A stretch of 64,000 nucleotides of DNA from contig OZ244625.1 of NCBI GenBank assembly GCA_965218555.1, forward strand, positions 5,716,620-5,780,619. The letters are read 5' to 3'. The position numbers and the translations under genes were made by a program. The DNA is from JAPPLB01 sp965218555. GTDB lineage: Bacteria; Acidobacteriota; Terriglobia; Bryobacterales; UBA6623. Shown here one piece after another: positions 34,849-44,662 of this stretch. The notes under the pieces are model-generated. The model searched no databases. It was not told where the DNA came from and saw nothing but the letters and a program-made list of their open reading frames with translations. The first letter of the stretch is position 1. Each line of letters starts with the position of its first letter.

Positions 34849-37800
34849 ATGAGTAGGTACGAACAGTTTACACGCGGCGCCACAGGCGCCGCCATCCTGA
34901 TATCCGCTGCCCTCGGAATGTTGCAAGTTCCGGTGGCAGCACAGTCCACGGCGAGCATCGTCGGGACGATCACGGACGCGAGCGGCGCAGCGGTGCCCGG
35001 CGCGACCATCACTACCGTTAACATCCAAACAGCACAGCAAAGGACACAACAGAGCGGCCCCGACGGCGCTTACTCCATTCCTTTGCTTCCGGTCGGAGAG
35101 TACCGCTTGGAAGTGGAACAAGAGGGGTTTCAACGCTCCGTGCGGGAAGGCCTCACTCTCACCGTGAGTGAGACGCTGACCGTAGACGTTCAACTGGAGA
35201 TCGGACAGGTCACCGAATCGATCACGGTGACGGGAGCGGCCCCGCTCGTCAACACCCAAACAGGGACTCTGCAGGGGCTGGTCGATGAAGAGCGAATGGT
35301 GCAGCTTCCGCTCAACGGCCGCACGATGACGGAATTCATGCGCCTGCAGCCAGGTGTGATCCAGACTGCGGATCGTTCCGGCAACAGCGAGGGTATCGCC
35401 TTCGCGGTCAACGGGAGCCGCTCGAACGGTGTCTTTTTTCTGATGGACGGCGGCTTCAACACGAACGCCTACCGAAACCTGAGCGGCAAGTTCCCCAACC
35501 CCGACGCGGTGCAGGAATTCAGCGTGCAGCGGAGCAACTTCAGCGCGGAATTCGCCAACGCCACGGGAGCGGTCGTGAACGTCGTCACCAAGGGCGGCAC
35601 GAACGAGTTTCACGGGGCCGGCTTCTGGTTCGTTCGCAATGAGGTGCTCAACGCCCGGAATTTCTTCGCCCGAGCGAGAGATTCGTTGAGACGGAATCAG
35701 TTCGGCGCCACACTGGGCGGACCGATCGTCAAGGACAAGCTGTTCTTTTTCGCCTCCTACCAGGACACCAGCCTGCGCAGCGACCCGCGCGTTGGCCGGC
35801 AGTTTCTCCCCACCGGGCCGCAGCGGCAAGGTGATTTCTCCGCGGCACCCCGTGCGGTGAAAGATCCCTTGACCGGAGAGCCCTTCACGAACAACCAGAT
35901 CCCCCTCAGCCGATTCAGCCCCGTGACGCTGAATTTCCTCGAGTTCATACCAACGCCGTCAACGCCGAACGGGGAGCGTTTCGCGGGCGAGCCCAGAAAT
36001 ACCGACATCAATGAGTACACCTTACGGGGCGATTACAATGCCGGCAAACACCACTTCTTCACCAGATATTTTCGCTGGTTCAAGAAAGTGCCGCTCAATG
36101 CCGACCCGAATGACATTGCGCAGCCCCTGACGCGGCGGGACCGGCAGCCCAACAACAGTTTCACGATCAGCGACACCTACACTTTCTCGCCGACACTGTT
36201 GAACGAGGCCACGTTCACGTACACTTCACGGGCTCGCGCCGACGACTGGGACGGCTTCGAATACCCCATCAACTACCAGATTGCCGGCGTGAAGGACATT
36301 GCGATCCAGAAACCCGCGGGGATGTACATCGACGTTCGGGGCTTCTTCCGGGTGCGGCCGACCTGGCCCTTCATCATTGACGACAACAATCAGCATTTCT
36401 CCGACAAAGCAACGTTAATTCGCGGCAACCACGAGATGAAGTTCGGGGGCGAGATGATGCGCCACAAGAACACGATCCGGAATGACTTTCGGACGATGGG
36501 GATCTTCACATTCAATGGAAGCGCTTCGGACTATGCCATGGCGGACTTCATGCTGGGCGACTCCTTTCGTTTCCAGCAAGGCGGAGGCGAATACAAGGAC
36601 CTGACAGGCTATCGTATGGGGTTCTTCTTCCAGGACCGCTGGCGCGCCACATCCAACCTGACCCTGAACTTCGGGTTACGATGGGATCCCATCTTGCCGT
36701 TCACCGACGAGATCGGGCGCGTCCAGTGCATCCGGCCGGGGCAGCAGTCGACACGCTTTCCGAACGCCCCGGAGGGCTATATGAGTGCCGGGGACCCGGG
36801 TTGCCCCGAGGGCGGTTTCAACGCGCACTACAAGACGCTTGCGCCTCGCTTTGGCTTCGCCTGGCGCCCCGGCGGTTCGCAGACGGTGATCCGTGGGGGC
36901 CTGGGCGTGTTCTTCAATCCGTTACAAACGGTGCTGTACAACGGTTTTGTCAACGGTCCGCCATTCAGCCCCCAAGTGACGGTGAACGCGGCCAGGTTTG
37001 AAGATCCTTACGCCGACCGGCCCAACCCGTTTCCCGCGTCGTTTGCGCCATTCACTCCGCCACAAGATGCGGAGTTCTTCCCTCCATTGGGCCGGGTGGG
37101 CACCTTCGATCCCAACTTTCGCAATGCCTACCAGGAGATCTGGAACCTCACAGTAGAGCGCGAGGTGCTGCAGAACCTGTTGGCGCGCATCAGTTATATC
37201 GGGAACATGGGACGGCGGGTGCCCTACAGTGTCGACACCAACCTTGCCGTATACACTCCCGGGGAGTCGACGGTGGGCAATACCCAGCAGCGCAGGCCCT
37301 TAACGCAGTTTGGACAGAATCTGACGGCGCGCTCGCAGGGAACCACGAGCTACCACGGTCTGCAGCTTGAGGTGGAGCGCCGGTTGACGAGTCTGTCGGT
37401 GCAGGCGAACTATACCTGGTCGAAGTCGATCGACGAGCAGTCAGGTGACCCGACACCGGGGCAATCCGGCTCACTGGCGGTTCCTTTTAACCGCCGTCTG
37501 AACCGGGGGCTGTCTGACCACGATGTGGCGCACCGCTTCGTGACGTCGTACGTGTGGGATTTGCCGCGGCTGAACAACACCAGCGGTTTCGTGCGGCATA
37601 TCTTGGGCGGCTGGCAACACTCGGGGATCTGGACGTTCCAGAGCGGTCGGCCGTTTTCGATCGTCTCCGGGAGGGACAACTCTCTCAGCGGGATCAACCG
37701 CGACTACGCCGACCTGACTGGTCAGGCCGCGGAGCTCGACACCGGACGGCTGCGGAACGAATTGTTGGCCAGATACTTCAACACCGCTGCATTTATGCCG

Positions 37801-38061
37801 AACGCGTTGGGCACGTTCGGCAACGCCGCGCGGAATCTGTTACGGGGGCCGGGGCTTTTCAGCCTCGACATGGCGGTCATGAAGATGATTCCGGTCCGGG
37901 AGAGCGTGCGGCTGCAGTTGCGCGGCGAGTTCTTCAATACCTTCAACCGGCCGAACTTTCGCAATCCGAGGAACAACCAGCGCCAGACCAGTCGTTTCGG
38001 CAAGATCGAAGGAGCGGGCGATCCGCGTATCATCCAGATCGCGCTCAAAGTGCTCTTCTGA
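34849..38061 (+). CDS. Oar-like TonB-dependent receptor with N-terminal carboxypeptidase-regulatory domain
   Basis: Outer-membrane active-transport channel, 1,070 residues. Signal peptide to about residue 31 (AALGMLQVPVAAQ). The CarboxypepD_reg-like beta-sandwich, about 35-115, contains IVGTITDASGAAVPGATIT and AYSIPLLPVGEYRLEVEQEG. A plug-like region follows (LVDEERMVQLPLNGRTMTEF, NGSRSNGVFFLMDGGFN), then a long beta barrel to the terminal aromatic residue (QIALKVLF). No TonB box was identified with confidence. ATG 34849 with GAGGGAACC upstream. Such receptors are expanded in Acidobacteriota and usually import oligosaccharides, peptides or polyphenols; no substrate gene is adjacent. A terminator follows. 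Confidence 0.93.
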   Translation: MSRYEQFTRGATGAAILISAALGMLQVPVAAQSTASIVGTITDASGAAVPGATITTVNIQTAQQRTQQSGPDGAYSIPLLPVGEYRLEVEQEGFQRSVREGLTLTVSETLTVDVQLEIGQVTESITVTGAAPLVNTQTGTLQGLVDEERMVQLPLNGRTMTEFMRLQPGVIQTADRSGNSEGIAFAVNGSRSNGVFFLMDGGFNTNAYRNLSGKFPNPDAVQEFSVQRSNFSAEFANATGAVVNVVTKGGTNEFHGAGFWFVRNEVLNARNFFARARDSLRRNQFGATLGGPIVKDKLFFFASYQDTSLRSDPRVGRQFLPTGPQRQGDFSAAPRAVKDPLTGEPFTNNQIPLSRFSPVTLNFLEFIPTPSTPNGERFAGEPRNTDINEYTLRGDYNAGKHHFFTRYFRWFKKVPLNADPNDIAQPLTRRDRQPNNSFTISDTYTFSPTLLNEATFTYTSRARADDWDGFEYPINYQIAGVKDIAIQKPAGMYIDVRGFFRVRPTWPFIIDDNNQHFSDKATLIRGNHEMKFGGEMMRHKNTIRNDFRTMGIFTFNGSASDYAMADFMLGDSFRFQQGGGEYKDLTGYRMGFFFQDRWRATSNLTLNFGLRWDPILPFTDEIGRVQCIRPGQQSTRFPNAPEGYMSAGDPGCPEGGFNAHYKTLAPRFGFAWRPGGSQTVIRGGLGVFFNPLQTVLYNGFVNGPPFSPQVTVNAARFEDPYADRPNPFPASFAPFTPPQDAEFFPPLGRVGTFDPNFRNAYQEIWNLTVEREVLQNLLARISYIGNMGRRVPYSVDTNLAVYTPGESTVGNTQQRRPLTQFGQNLTARSQGTTSYHGLQLEVERRLTSLSVQANYTWSKSIDEQSGDPTPGQSGSLAVPFNRRLNRGLSDHDVAHRFVTSYVWDLPRLNNTSGFVRHILGGWQHSGIWTFQSGRPFSIVSGRDNSLSGINRDYADLTGQAAELDTGRLRNELLARYFNTAAFMPNALGTFGNAARNLLRGPGLFSLDMAVMKMIPVRESVRLQLRGEFFNTFNRPNFRNPRNNQRQTSRFGKIEGAGDPRIIQIALKVLF

Positions 38062-38088
38062 GCGTCGTATTATCTTGACGGGCCCCGG

Positions 38089-38120
38089 CGGCGGGACTGA
38101 GCTGTCCCGCCGGGGTCTTG
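38089..38120 (+). terminator. Terminator of the TonB receptor gene
   Basis: CGGCGGGAC (38089-38097) and GTCCCGCCG (38104-38112) pair perfectly over nine bases around a six-base loop, with more GC pairing outside, followed by TCTTGTTT. Confidence 0.6.
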
Positions 38121-38161
38121 TTTACACACGATTGAGGCTCTCGGCAGCCAGGTCGAACCTG

Positions 38162-40999
38162 CTATTGTCGAAGCGGCTCAACGGTCGAAAGCCCCTGTCG
38201 GTAGGGTTCTGCTTGCCGGTAGCCTGCAAGCCGCGCTCGAAGGGAGGCCGCTTTTTCGGCTGCGCCGCCGGCAGCGTACAGCCGTAGACCTCGTTCGGCG
38301 AATTTTACGGCGCTCTCGAAATCGCGCACTTCGGCGCAGGCGGCTGCCAGGGCGTCCAACGCCGCTGGATCTCGGTACCCGCTCAGTTCGACCGCGCGCC
38401 TGGCAAGCCGCAGGGCCGCTCCCCCGTCTCGTACGTCGGCCGTCCGGTCCGTAGCAAGAATCCAAGCCGTCCGGTGGAGAGGGGCCGGCCAGTCGGGCTG
38501 CAGGCGGGTTGCCTCCCGGAGATGCGCCAGGGCCTCTTCGCTTCGTCCCATCATTGCCAGAGCCACACCGAGGTTGTAGTGCGCCGGGCCTGAATCGGCG
38601 TCGATGTCTACGGCGCGGCGCAGGTGCCGCAGCGCTTGCGCCGCTCGGCCCGCGGACAGAAGCGCAGTACCCAGATTGCCGTGGGCCTCGACATAGTCAG
38701 GATGGAGCCGCACGGCTTCACGGTAATGACGAATCGCCGTCTCATGCTCTCCCTTGGACATGAGGGCGATTCCCAGATTATAGTGCGCTTCCGCAGAGTC
38801 AGGGCCGACGCGCAAGGCCTCCCGATAGTGGTGAATCGCCTCGTCCACTCTACCCTGGGACGAGAGAGCGATCCCGAGATTACTGTGCGCTTTCGCATAG
38901 TCGGGATCGACGCGCACAGCCTTTCTCAGATGACGGATCGCTTCGTCGAGCGAACCTTCCTTGATGAGGATGGCGCCTAAGTTACTGCGTCCTTCGCTGT
39001 AACCCGGGTTGATCTCTACGGCCTTTTGATAGTGCCCCATCGCCTCATGCCGCCTGCCGATAGACGCAAGGGCCAAGCCGAGGTTGTTGTGGGCTTCGGC
39101 ATACCTGGGATCGAGCCGTAACGCCTGCCGATAATGACGGATCGCTTCTTCCGCCTTGCCTTGGGCCATCAGAGCGGCACCGAGGTTGCTGAGTGTTCCG
39201 GGATGGTCCGGACGGATGCGAAGCGCTTCCCGGAAGTGCCGAATGGCCTCGCCGTTCTGTCCTTCTACCGCCAGGGCCATTCCCAGGCTGCTGCGGGCCT
39301 CCGCATGAGCAGGATCGAGGTCCAGCGCCCGACGATAATGCCGGATGGCTTCCTCCCATTGCCCGCGTCCTTCTGCATTGCGGCCCAGCAGGTGATGGGT
39401 CGCGGCGTCTTCGCCGACGAGCTCCGCCGCCTTCCGGGCCAGCCTTTCGGCCTCTTCCAGTTTTCCGGCCCAGTCAAACACTTTCGCGAGGTTCCGCAAA
39501 GCAGCGCCGTGGGCTCGCTGATCAAGCTTTCCCTCCACCGTGCGCGTCACTTCTTCGATCGCTTCCGGACTCCAGGACTCCGCAAGCCGCACCACATCCC
39601 GTTCCGCCAGGGTGTCGATCAGCCGGAGCGCCAGCAATCGGTAGCCCGCGATTGCGAGATGCACATGATCGAGAAAGTGATCGGACCCTGGAATGCCATG
39701 GTCGGACTGGTCTTCGATCTCAGCGGCAAAATCGAGCAAGGGAGCTTCCCTCTGCGCCGCGGTCTCTCGGATAATCTGCTGGATCGATGTCAAGGCGCGC
39801 AGCGGGCAAATGTCTTCATCCACGGCTCGATGAAAAGCTTCCTTCGCTTCCGCATATCTTCCAAGGTCATAAAGGACGAGCCCCTTTTGATACTGCAAGT
39901 CGGCGTATCGATCATCCATCGCTTGCGCCTGTTCAAGGGCGCTCAGCGAGAGTTCCAACCGAACTTGCTTCCGCAAGGTTTTCGCGCGGGCCATCAAGCT
40001 TGCAAAGCGTTCGATGTCTTGGGCGCTCAATCCGGTGGAAAGCTCGCTCTTGAAAGGGGAGCAGTCTTTCAAGTTGGACGCCGGAATGACCAGCACGACC
40101 TTTGCACCGGCAGACCGCGCCATGTCGATCATCCGGTTAAGGTTGAATCGGTAGTGTGCGAGAACTTTCTCCCGAAAAGCGTCATCACGCGTGTAGTCCT
40201 GCGGCCCGACCGAGTTCGCCAGCATCGTATCCACTTCGCTCTTCAGTTCCGCTCCCGGCGCCGGGTTGTCCTGGTTGCGCGACACGGAGGTCAAGATTTT
40301 ATTCCCGGCCGCATAAATTCGGGTGCGGGATACCAGCGCGCTGACGGTAGTGAGCGGTTTCGGCGCCTCGAATAAGGTGCGGTATGTGCGTCGCTCTAAG
40401 AACTCGTTGTGACCCACATAAATGATGAACAGATCTGGTTCGTATTGAATCAACTCTTCCATGACCACCGCGACGCGGTAGCTGGCATAGCTGATGCCCC
40501 CGGCATTGATAACCTCCCATGTCCGGCTCGGGTCCGCCGGCGCCAGCAGCTCGCGCAGCCAACCGCTGAACGAGGCGCTGTCGTCATAGGGGCGACCGTA
40601 GGTGGTCGAGCCGCCCAGGCTGAAAATGCGATAGGCGCCCGGCGTCTTCCTCTTGGGGAATCTTTGGAGGTTGAACCACCTTCGTTTGTTGGGGTTAGTG
40701 ACCAGATAGGAATCACTCGCCGCCTCGATCTCCTCTTGAAACAAAGGGATGTTGGCGGCAAAGCCGACAAACGGGTCTTGTTCGTATAGGACAGGTTTGA
40801 CGCCAACGATCGCCAGCAGTAGCTCAAGCAGAAGAAAAAAGCTCAGGGTCGTAATAGCGGCGAACAGGCCTTTCTTCCAAGGGCCCGGTGTCGGACCCGG
40901 AGCGATTCCCGCGGGAGAAGCGGCGGGGCGGGATGAACGGGGCCTGCGTCCTTTCTTTTTCTTCACCGCCTGTGCTCGCAGTGCTGCATTGGTGAGCAA
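38162..40999 (-). CDS. Membrane-anchored SGNH-hydrolase-like protein with a long TPR array
   Basis: 945 residues. Basic cytosolic head (1-42), one membrane helix (about 43-66), then an SGNH/GDSL-like domain (about 70-460). That domain has the nucleophile motif FSLGGSTTYG (Ser 131), IIYVGHNEFLER near 200, VLVIPASNLKDCSPF, and a possible late D-x-x-H region (DHFLDHVHLAIAGY, about 440). From about 500 to 900 follow roughly a dozen near-identical TPRs (AEAHNNLGLALASIGRRHEA type). TTG start at 40999; GTG 40963 is an alternative. Probably an envelope protein, acting as acyl-modifying enzyme or scaffold. Convergent with the TonB receptor gene and divergent from CRTAC1. Confidence 0.85.
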   Translation of the reverse strand: MLTNAALRAQAVKKKKGRRPRSSRPAASPAGIAPGPTPGPWKKGLFAAITTLSFFLLLELLLAIVGVKPVLYEQDPFVGFAANIPLFQEEIEAASDSYLVTNPNKRRWFNLQRFPKRKTPGAYRIFSLGGSTTYGRPYDDSASFSGWLRELLAPADPSRTWEVINAGGISYASYRVAVVMEELIQYEPDLFIIYVGHNEFLERRTYRTLFEAPKPLTTVSALVSRTRIYAAGNKILTSVSRNQDNPAPGAELKSEVDTMLANSVGPQDYTRDDAFREKVLAHYRFNLNRMIDMARSAGAKVVLVIPASNLKDCSPFKSELSTGLSAQDIERFASLMARAKTLRKQVRLELSLSALEQAQAMDDRYADLQYQKGLVLYDLGRYAEAKEAFHRAVDEDICPLRALTSIQQIIRETAAQREAPLLDFAAEIEDQSDHGIPGSDHFLDHVHLAIAGYRLLALRLIDTLAERDVVRLAESWSPEAIEEVTRTVEGKLDQRAHGAALRNLAKVFDWAGKLEEAERLARKAAELVGEDAATHHLLGRNAEGRGQWEEAIRHYRRALDLDPAHAEARSSLGMALAVEGQNGEAIRHFREALRIRPDHPGTLSNLGAALMAQGKAEEAIRHYRQALRLDPRYAEAHNNLGLALASIGRRHEAMGHYQKAVEINPGYSEGRSNLGAILIKEGSLDEAIRHLRKAVRVDPDYAKAHSNLGIALSSQGRVDEAIHHYREALRVGPDSAEAHYNLGIALMSKGEHETAIRHYREAVRLHPDYVEAHGNLGTALLSAGRAAQALRHLRRAVDIDADSGPAHYNLGVALAMMGRSEEALAHLREATRLQPDWPAPLHRTAWILATDRTADVRDGGAALRLARRAVELSGYRDPAALDALAAACAEVRDFESAVKFAERGLRLYAAGGAAEKAASLRARLAGYRQAEPYRQGLSTVEPLRQ
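38500..39500. repeat. Tandem ~102-bp coding repeats (TPR array)
   Basis: Inside the SGNH-TPR gene, 34-codon units repeat head to tail with strong similarity at DNA level (e.g. GGTAATGACG / GATAATGACG blocks, AGATTATAGTGCGC / GAGATTACTGTGCGC). Prone to slippage and assembly collapse. Confidence 0.6.
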
Positions 41000-41411
41000 G
41001 CATAAGAACCGCTGACCGTGGCGCTGCCCACCATGCCGGTCCCGATTCTACCTTGAAAACATGGCCTGCGAGAACACTTGAGGGGCTTATAGACAGTGCG
41101 GCGGCCGAAAGAGAGTCGGGAGAGAGCGGCAACAGTGCCCTGATGTTGCAGAGCAGCGATCTCGACTTGCAGTTTCAGCACGGCTCCGAAGGCCCGTCAA
41201 GGATCTGAGGATGACCTGGAAGTCCCGACTATAGCGGAGACGCGGCCAACGACCGCCGTCTCTCATCCGGCAGCCATTTTCCATTGCCCCCTACAGGCCA
41301 CAGGCGTACACTCGTGGAGACGTGCTTACCGTACCGGCGCCGAACCGGTCAAAACGAAGCCTTCGTGCAACTCGTGACGATGCAGGCGTTGCAGCATCAG
41401 GCTGTCTGCGG
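41000..41411. other. Intergenic region between divergent SGNH-TPR and CRTAC1 genes
   Basis: About 410 bp with no supported gene or clear promoter; presumably contains both promoters. Confidence 0.4.
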
Positions 41412-43115
41412 ATGAGAAAGCTTTTCGTAAGCGCCTTGTTGATCACAGCCTTTCTCGCAGCTCCAGAAGTGGTTCAGCGGAAACCGGCCAGGGCGGAGGA
41501 ACCTCTCCCAAGCCCGACATTCTCAGACGCAACCGCAGAGGCCGGCATCCGATTCCGCCACGAGTCATCCAGCACGCCACAAAAGTATCTCATTGAAACG
41601 ATGGGCGCCGGAGTTGCGTGGCTGGATTATAACCAAGACGGTTTTTTGGATCTGTTCTTCGTGAATGGCGCGGCTCTGAAGGACCCGATGCCTGCTGAGG
41701 AAGAGCCGGACAAGTCCTATCCGCGCTCGTGGAATCGCCTTTACCGGAATGCAGGAGATGGAACGTTTGTCGACGTGACAGATCGTTCGAACCTACAAGG
41801 GAAAGGATATGGCATGGGCGTCGCGACAGGTGACTATGACAACGACGGAAAACCCGACTTGTTCGTCACTAATTTCGGCGGCAACCTGCTTTTTCATAAC
41901 GAAGGAAATGGCTCTTTCAAGGATACGACCGCTCACGCCGGAGTGGTGGGCGGCGGCTGGTCGGTCGGCGCAGCCTTCCTGGATTACGACCGCGACGGCC
42001 ACCTCGATCTGTTCGTAGCCCGCTACCTGGATTGGGACTTCGACAATAACCCTTGGTGCGGACCACAGGTTGTCAAGAAGAGGGGATACTGCCATCCGAA
42101 TACTTTTGAGGCTGCGACGCATCTGCTCTACCACAACCAGGGCGATGGGACTTTTGCAGAAGTCAGCAAACAAGCGGGAATCGCCGCCCATCCCGGCAAG
42201 GGGTTAGGAGTTACGTTTAACGATTACAACCAAGACGGCTGGCCCGACATTCTCGTCGCGAACGACTCGGTTGCCCAACAGCTTTACCACAATAACGGTG
42301 ACGGGACGTTCAACGAGGTCGCACTGGAAGTTGGCCTGGCATATAACAGCGATGGCCGGGCGTTCGCGGGTATGGGAGTCGACTTTGAGGACTACACGAA
42401 TGACGGCTGGCCGGATGTCTTTCTGAATGCGCTCTCCCTGGAAGGCTACGTACTCTTCGAAAATGTACAAGGCGAACTGGAGGACACCTCCGACCAGGCC
42501 GGCATTTCCGGTATCAGCATGCCTTACAGCGGGTGGGGCACGAAGTTCATCGACTACGACAACGACGGCTGGAAGGACCTTTTCGTGGCTCAAGGACACG
42601 TGTTGGATACCGTGTCCATCGATTCGCCTCAGATCTCTTATTTGCAGCCACTCTTGATGATGAGAAATGCAAAGGTGCGATTCGAGGATGTCTCTAACCG
42701 TTGTGGCGCCGTGTTTGAGATTTCGCGGGCCGCGCGAGGAGCGGCATTCGGAGATTTCGACAACGACGGTTTTGTCGATGTGGTCGTGAACATCAACGAT
42801 GGGCAGCCCCTTCTACTGCACAACCGCGGCGGCGAGGGGAACTGGATCTTGATCACGACCGTGGGCTCGGTCAGTAACCGGGACGGAATCGGCACCCGGG
42901 TTCGGGTCGTCGGAGAGTCGGGATTGACACAGTACCGGGTGGTCTCAAGCGCTGCAAGTTACCTTTCGGCGAGCGATAAGCGGGTACATTTCGGCTTAGG
43001 CAAAGACCGCGCCCTCAAGGTGATCGAGATCACCTGGCCGAGCGGTATCGTCCAGCGTCTGGAAGACGTGGAAGCCAATCAAATCCTCATTGTGGAAGAA
43101 CCGGCTAAGGAGTGA
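41412..43115 (+). CDS. CRTAC1-family exported protein (FG-GAP/VCBS repeats + ASPIC/UnbV domain)
   Basis: 567 residues. Signal peptide MRKLFVSALLITAFLAAPEV. A seven-bladed-propeller-like region of FG-GAP/VCBS repeats follows, with calcium-binding D-x-D/N-x-D-G loops about every 60 residues (DYNQDGFLDLFFVNG, DYDNDGKPDLFVTN, DYDRDGHLDLFVARY, DYNQDGWPDILVAND, DYTNDGWPDVFLNA, DYDNDGWKDLFVAQG, DFDNDGFVDVVVN). The C-terminal ASPIC/UnbV domain (about 480-560) ends IEITWPSGIVQRLEDV. Members are extracellular, calcium-stabilised and adhesion-like; their precise role in bacteria is unknown. Its 3' end overlaps by 11 bp the convergent TPR gene. ATG 41412 chosen to expose the signal peptide. Confidence 0.92.
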   Translation: MRKLFVSALLITAFLAAPEVVQRKPARAEEPLPSPTFSDATAEAGIRFRHESSSTPQKYLIETMGAGVAWLDYNQDGFLDLFFVNGAALKDPMPAEEEPDKSYPRSWNRLYRNAGDGTFVDVTDRSNLQGKGYGMGVATGDYDNDGKPDLFVTNFGGNLLFHNEGNGSFKDTTAHAGVVGGGWSVGAAFLDYDRDGHLDLFVARYLDWDFDNNPWCGPQVVKKRGYCHPNTFEAATHLLYHNQGDGTFAEVSKQAGIAAHPGKGLGVTFNDYNQDGWPDILVANDSVAQQLYHNNGDGTFNEVALEVGLAYNSDGRAFAGMGVDFEDYTNDGWPDVFLNALSLEGYVLFENVQGELEDTSDQAGISGISMPYSGWGTKFIDYDNDGWKDLFVAQGHVLDTVSIDSPQISYLQPLLMMRNAKVRFEDVSNRCGAVFEISRAARGAAFGDFDNDGFVDVVVNINDGQPLLLHNRGGEGNWILITTVGSVSNRDGIGTRVRVVGESGLTQYRVVSSAASYLSASDKRVHFGLGKDRALKVIEITWPSGIVQRLEDVEANQILIVEEPAKE

Positions 43116-44646
43116 GAACACAGCCCGGGCGGCGCTGCTCCAGGCAAACCAGATTCTCGCGGAATAACGGATTGTTCGGTTCCAATCCAAGCGCGATGCG
43201 CAATTCGTTGATCGCCCGCTGCAATCGCTTCGTCTTGGCGAGCGCTACGGCCAGCACGTTGTGGGCCGCAGCGTCACTTGACCTCAACCCTACTGCTGCT
43301 TCGAGAGCATCAACAGCCGCCGCCGTTTGACCCTGGGCCAACAGTGCGCGCCCAAGATAATAGTAGGTATCGGCGTCATCCGGCTTCAATCGCAGAGCTA
43401 GGCGGAACTCCGAGATGGCTTTGTCCAGCTTGTTGCTCACTAGAAGTGCACGGCCGAAATTGTAATGGGCGTCGGCGTATTGAGGGTTGAGCTGCAAGGC
43501 GTACTGAAGTTTCACCGTCGCTTCTTCTACCCGGCCCTGCTGCAGAAGCTCCACACCATCATTGTTGTAACCCTTGGCGCGAATGGCATCTTTCGCCCTT
43601 TGATTCAGTCGGTGAGTTGCGCTCAGCGCTACTGCCGCCTCTTGTGTCCGCCCCGCTTTTCGGAGTGCTCGCGCCAGGTTGTGATGACTGGAGCTGTCGT
43701 CGGGCAGCAGTTCCGTCGCCCGGCGTAATTCTGCGACAGCTTGCTCAAGGTTCCCTTGCCTGTACAAAGCTATGCCAAAATCACGGCGAGACTTGCCCGA
43801 GGAAGGTTGCAGTTCGACGGCACGGCCAAGTGCTGTCGCGGCGGCGGCCGTGTCACCGAGCTGAAGCAAGGCGCTCCCGAGCGCCTGATACGCTTCGAAA
43901 TAGTCTGCATCAAGCTCCGCTGCCGATCGGTATTCCGGTGCGGCGTGCTCCAGGTCACCCTGGGCCTCATACAGCTGGCCCAGCTCGTAATGCACAGAAG
44001 GCTGCCGGGGATCCAGACGTAGCGCCGCACGGTACTCCTCCATAGCCTCCCGGCTGCGTTGGCTTCCAGCCAACAGCGAGGCCAAGATCCGATGCACTTC
44101 GGCGCTGCCGGGACCCAGTTGCGCCGCGGCCCGCAATTCCTTCTCAGCCTCTTGTTCGTCTCCAGTCTGCCAGAGCAAGAGTCCGAGATTGCGGCGAATC
44201 GTGGGGTTGTTCGGATCCATCGAAGCGGCGTTTTTCATCGCCGTCACCGCCTCGTCAAGCCGACCTAAGCCGCGCAGGGCTGTCGCCAGATTGCTATGAA
44301 TGCGAGGTTCTGTCGAGCGGATCCGCAGAGCCGCTTGAAAGGCCTCCACAGCGCCCTCAAAGTCCTTCTGTCTTCGCAGGATGACGCCGAGGTTGTTGTA
44401 GGCGTTTACATTGTTCGGGTCAGCCTGAGCTGCCGCCCGGAATTTTGTCGCCGCTTCAGTCAGCCGCCCCTGCCTCGCAAGGTCCAATCCCTCGGCAACC
44501 AGGCGCGAAGCCAGATACGCGTCACCAGCCCATGCAGCCCAGCAAGCACTCAAAAGCATTACCAGAAAGAGCCCGAGCTTTTGGGCGAGGAAAGCACGGC
44601 GGCGGCGTATGAATGCCTCACCGCCTTTCTCCCTGGGAAACGACAT
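43105..44646 (-). CDS. Exported TPR-repeat protein
   Basis: 513 residues. N-terminal membrane segment or lipoprotein signal (KLGLFLVMLLSACWAAWAG), then about twelve TPRs covering almost the whole chain (VNAYNNLGVILRRQKDFEGA, YADAHYNFGRALLVSNKLDK and similar). No catalytic domain. Such chains act as protein-binding scaffolds. The ATG 44646 is preceded by TAGTAT (44662-44657, minus strand) with a ten-base gap, consistent with a leaderless transcript, and lacks a ribosome binding site. Tail-to-tail with CRTAC1. Confidence 0.88.
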   Translation of the reverse strand: MSFPREKGGEAFIRRRRAFLAQKLGLFLVMLLSACWAAWAGDAYLASRLVAEGLDLARQGRLTEAATKFRAAAQADPNNVNAYNNLGVILRRQKDFEGAVEAFQAALRIRSTEPRIHSNLATALRGLGRLDEAVTAMKNAASMDPNNPTIRRNLGLLLWQTGDEQEAEKELRAAAQLGPGSAEVHRILASLLAGSQRSREAMEEYRAALRLDPRQPSVHYELGQLYEAQGDLEHAAPEYRSAAELDADYFEAYQALGSALLQLGDTAAAATALGRAVELQPSSGKSRRDFGIALYRQGNLEQAVAELRRATELLPDDSSSHHNLARALRKAGRTQEAAVALSATHRLNQRAKDAIRAKGYNNDGVELLQQGRVEEATVKLQYALQLNPQYADAHYNFGRALLVSNKLDKAISEFRLALRLKPDDADTYYYLGRALLAQGQTAAAVDALEAAVGLRSSDAAAHNVLAVALAKTKRLQRAINELRIALGLEPNNPLFRENLVCLEQRRPGCVLTP

Positions 44647-44662
44647 CGAATGCGCAATACTA

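Noticed and set aside
38500..39500. Regularly spaced repeats of about 100 bp resembling a CRISPR-like or satellite array
   Set aside because: The 102-bp period equals 34 codons and encodes the TPR array of the SGNH-TPR protein.
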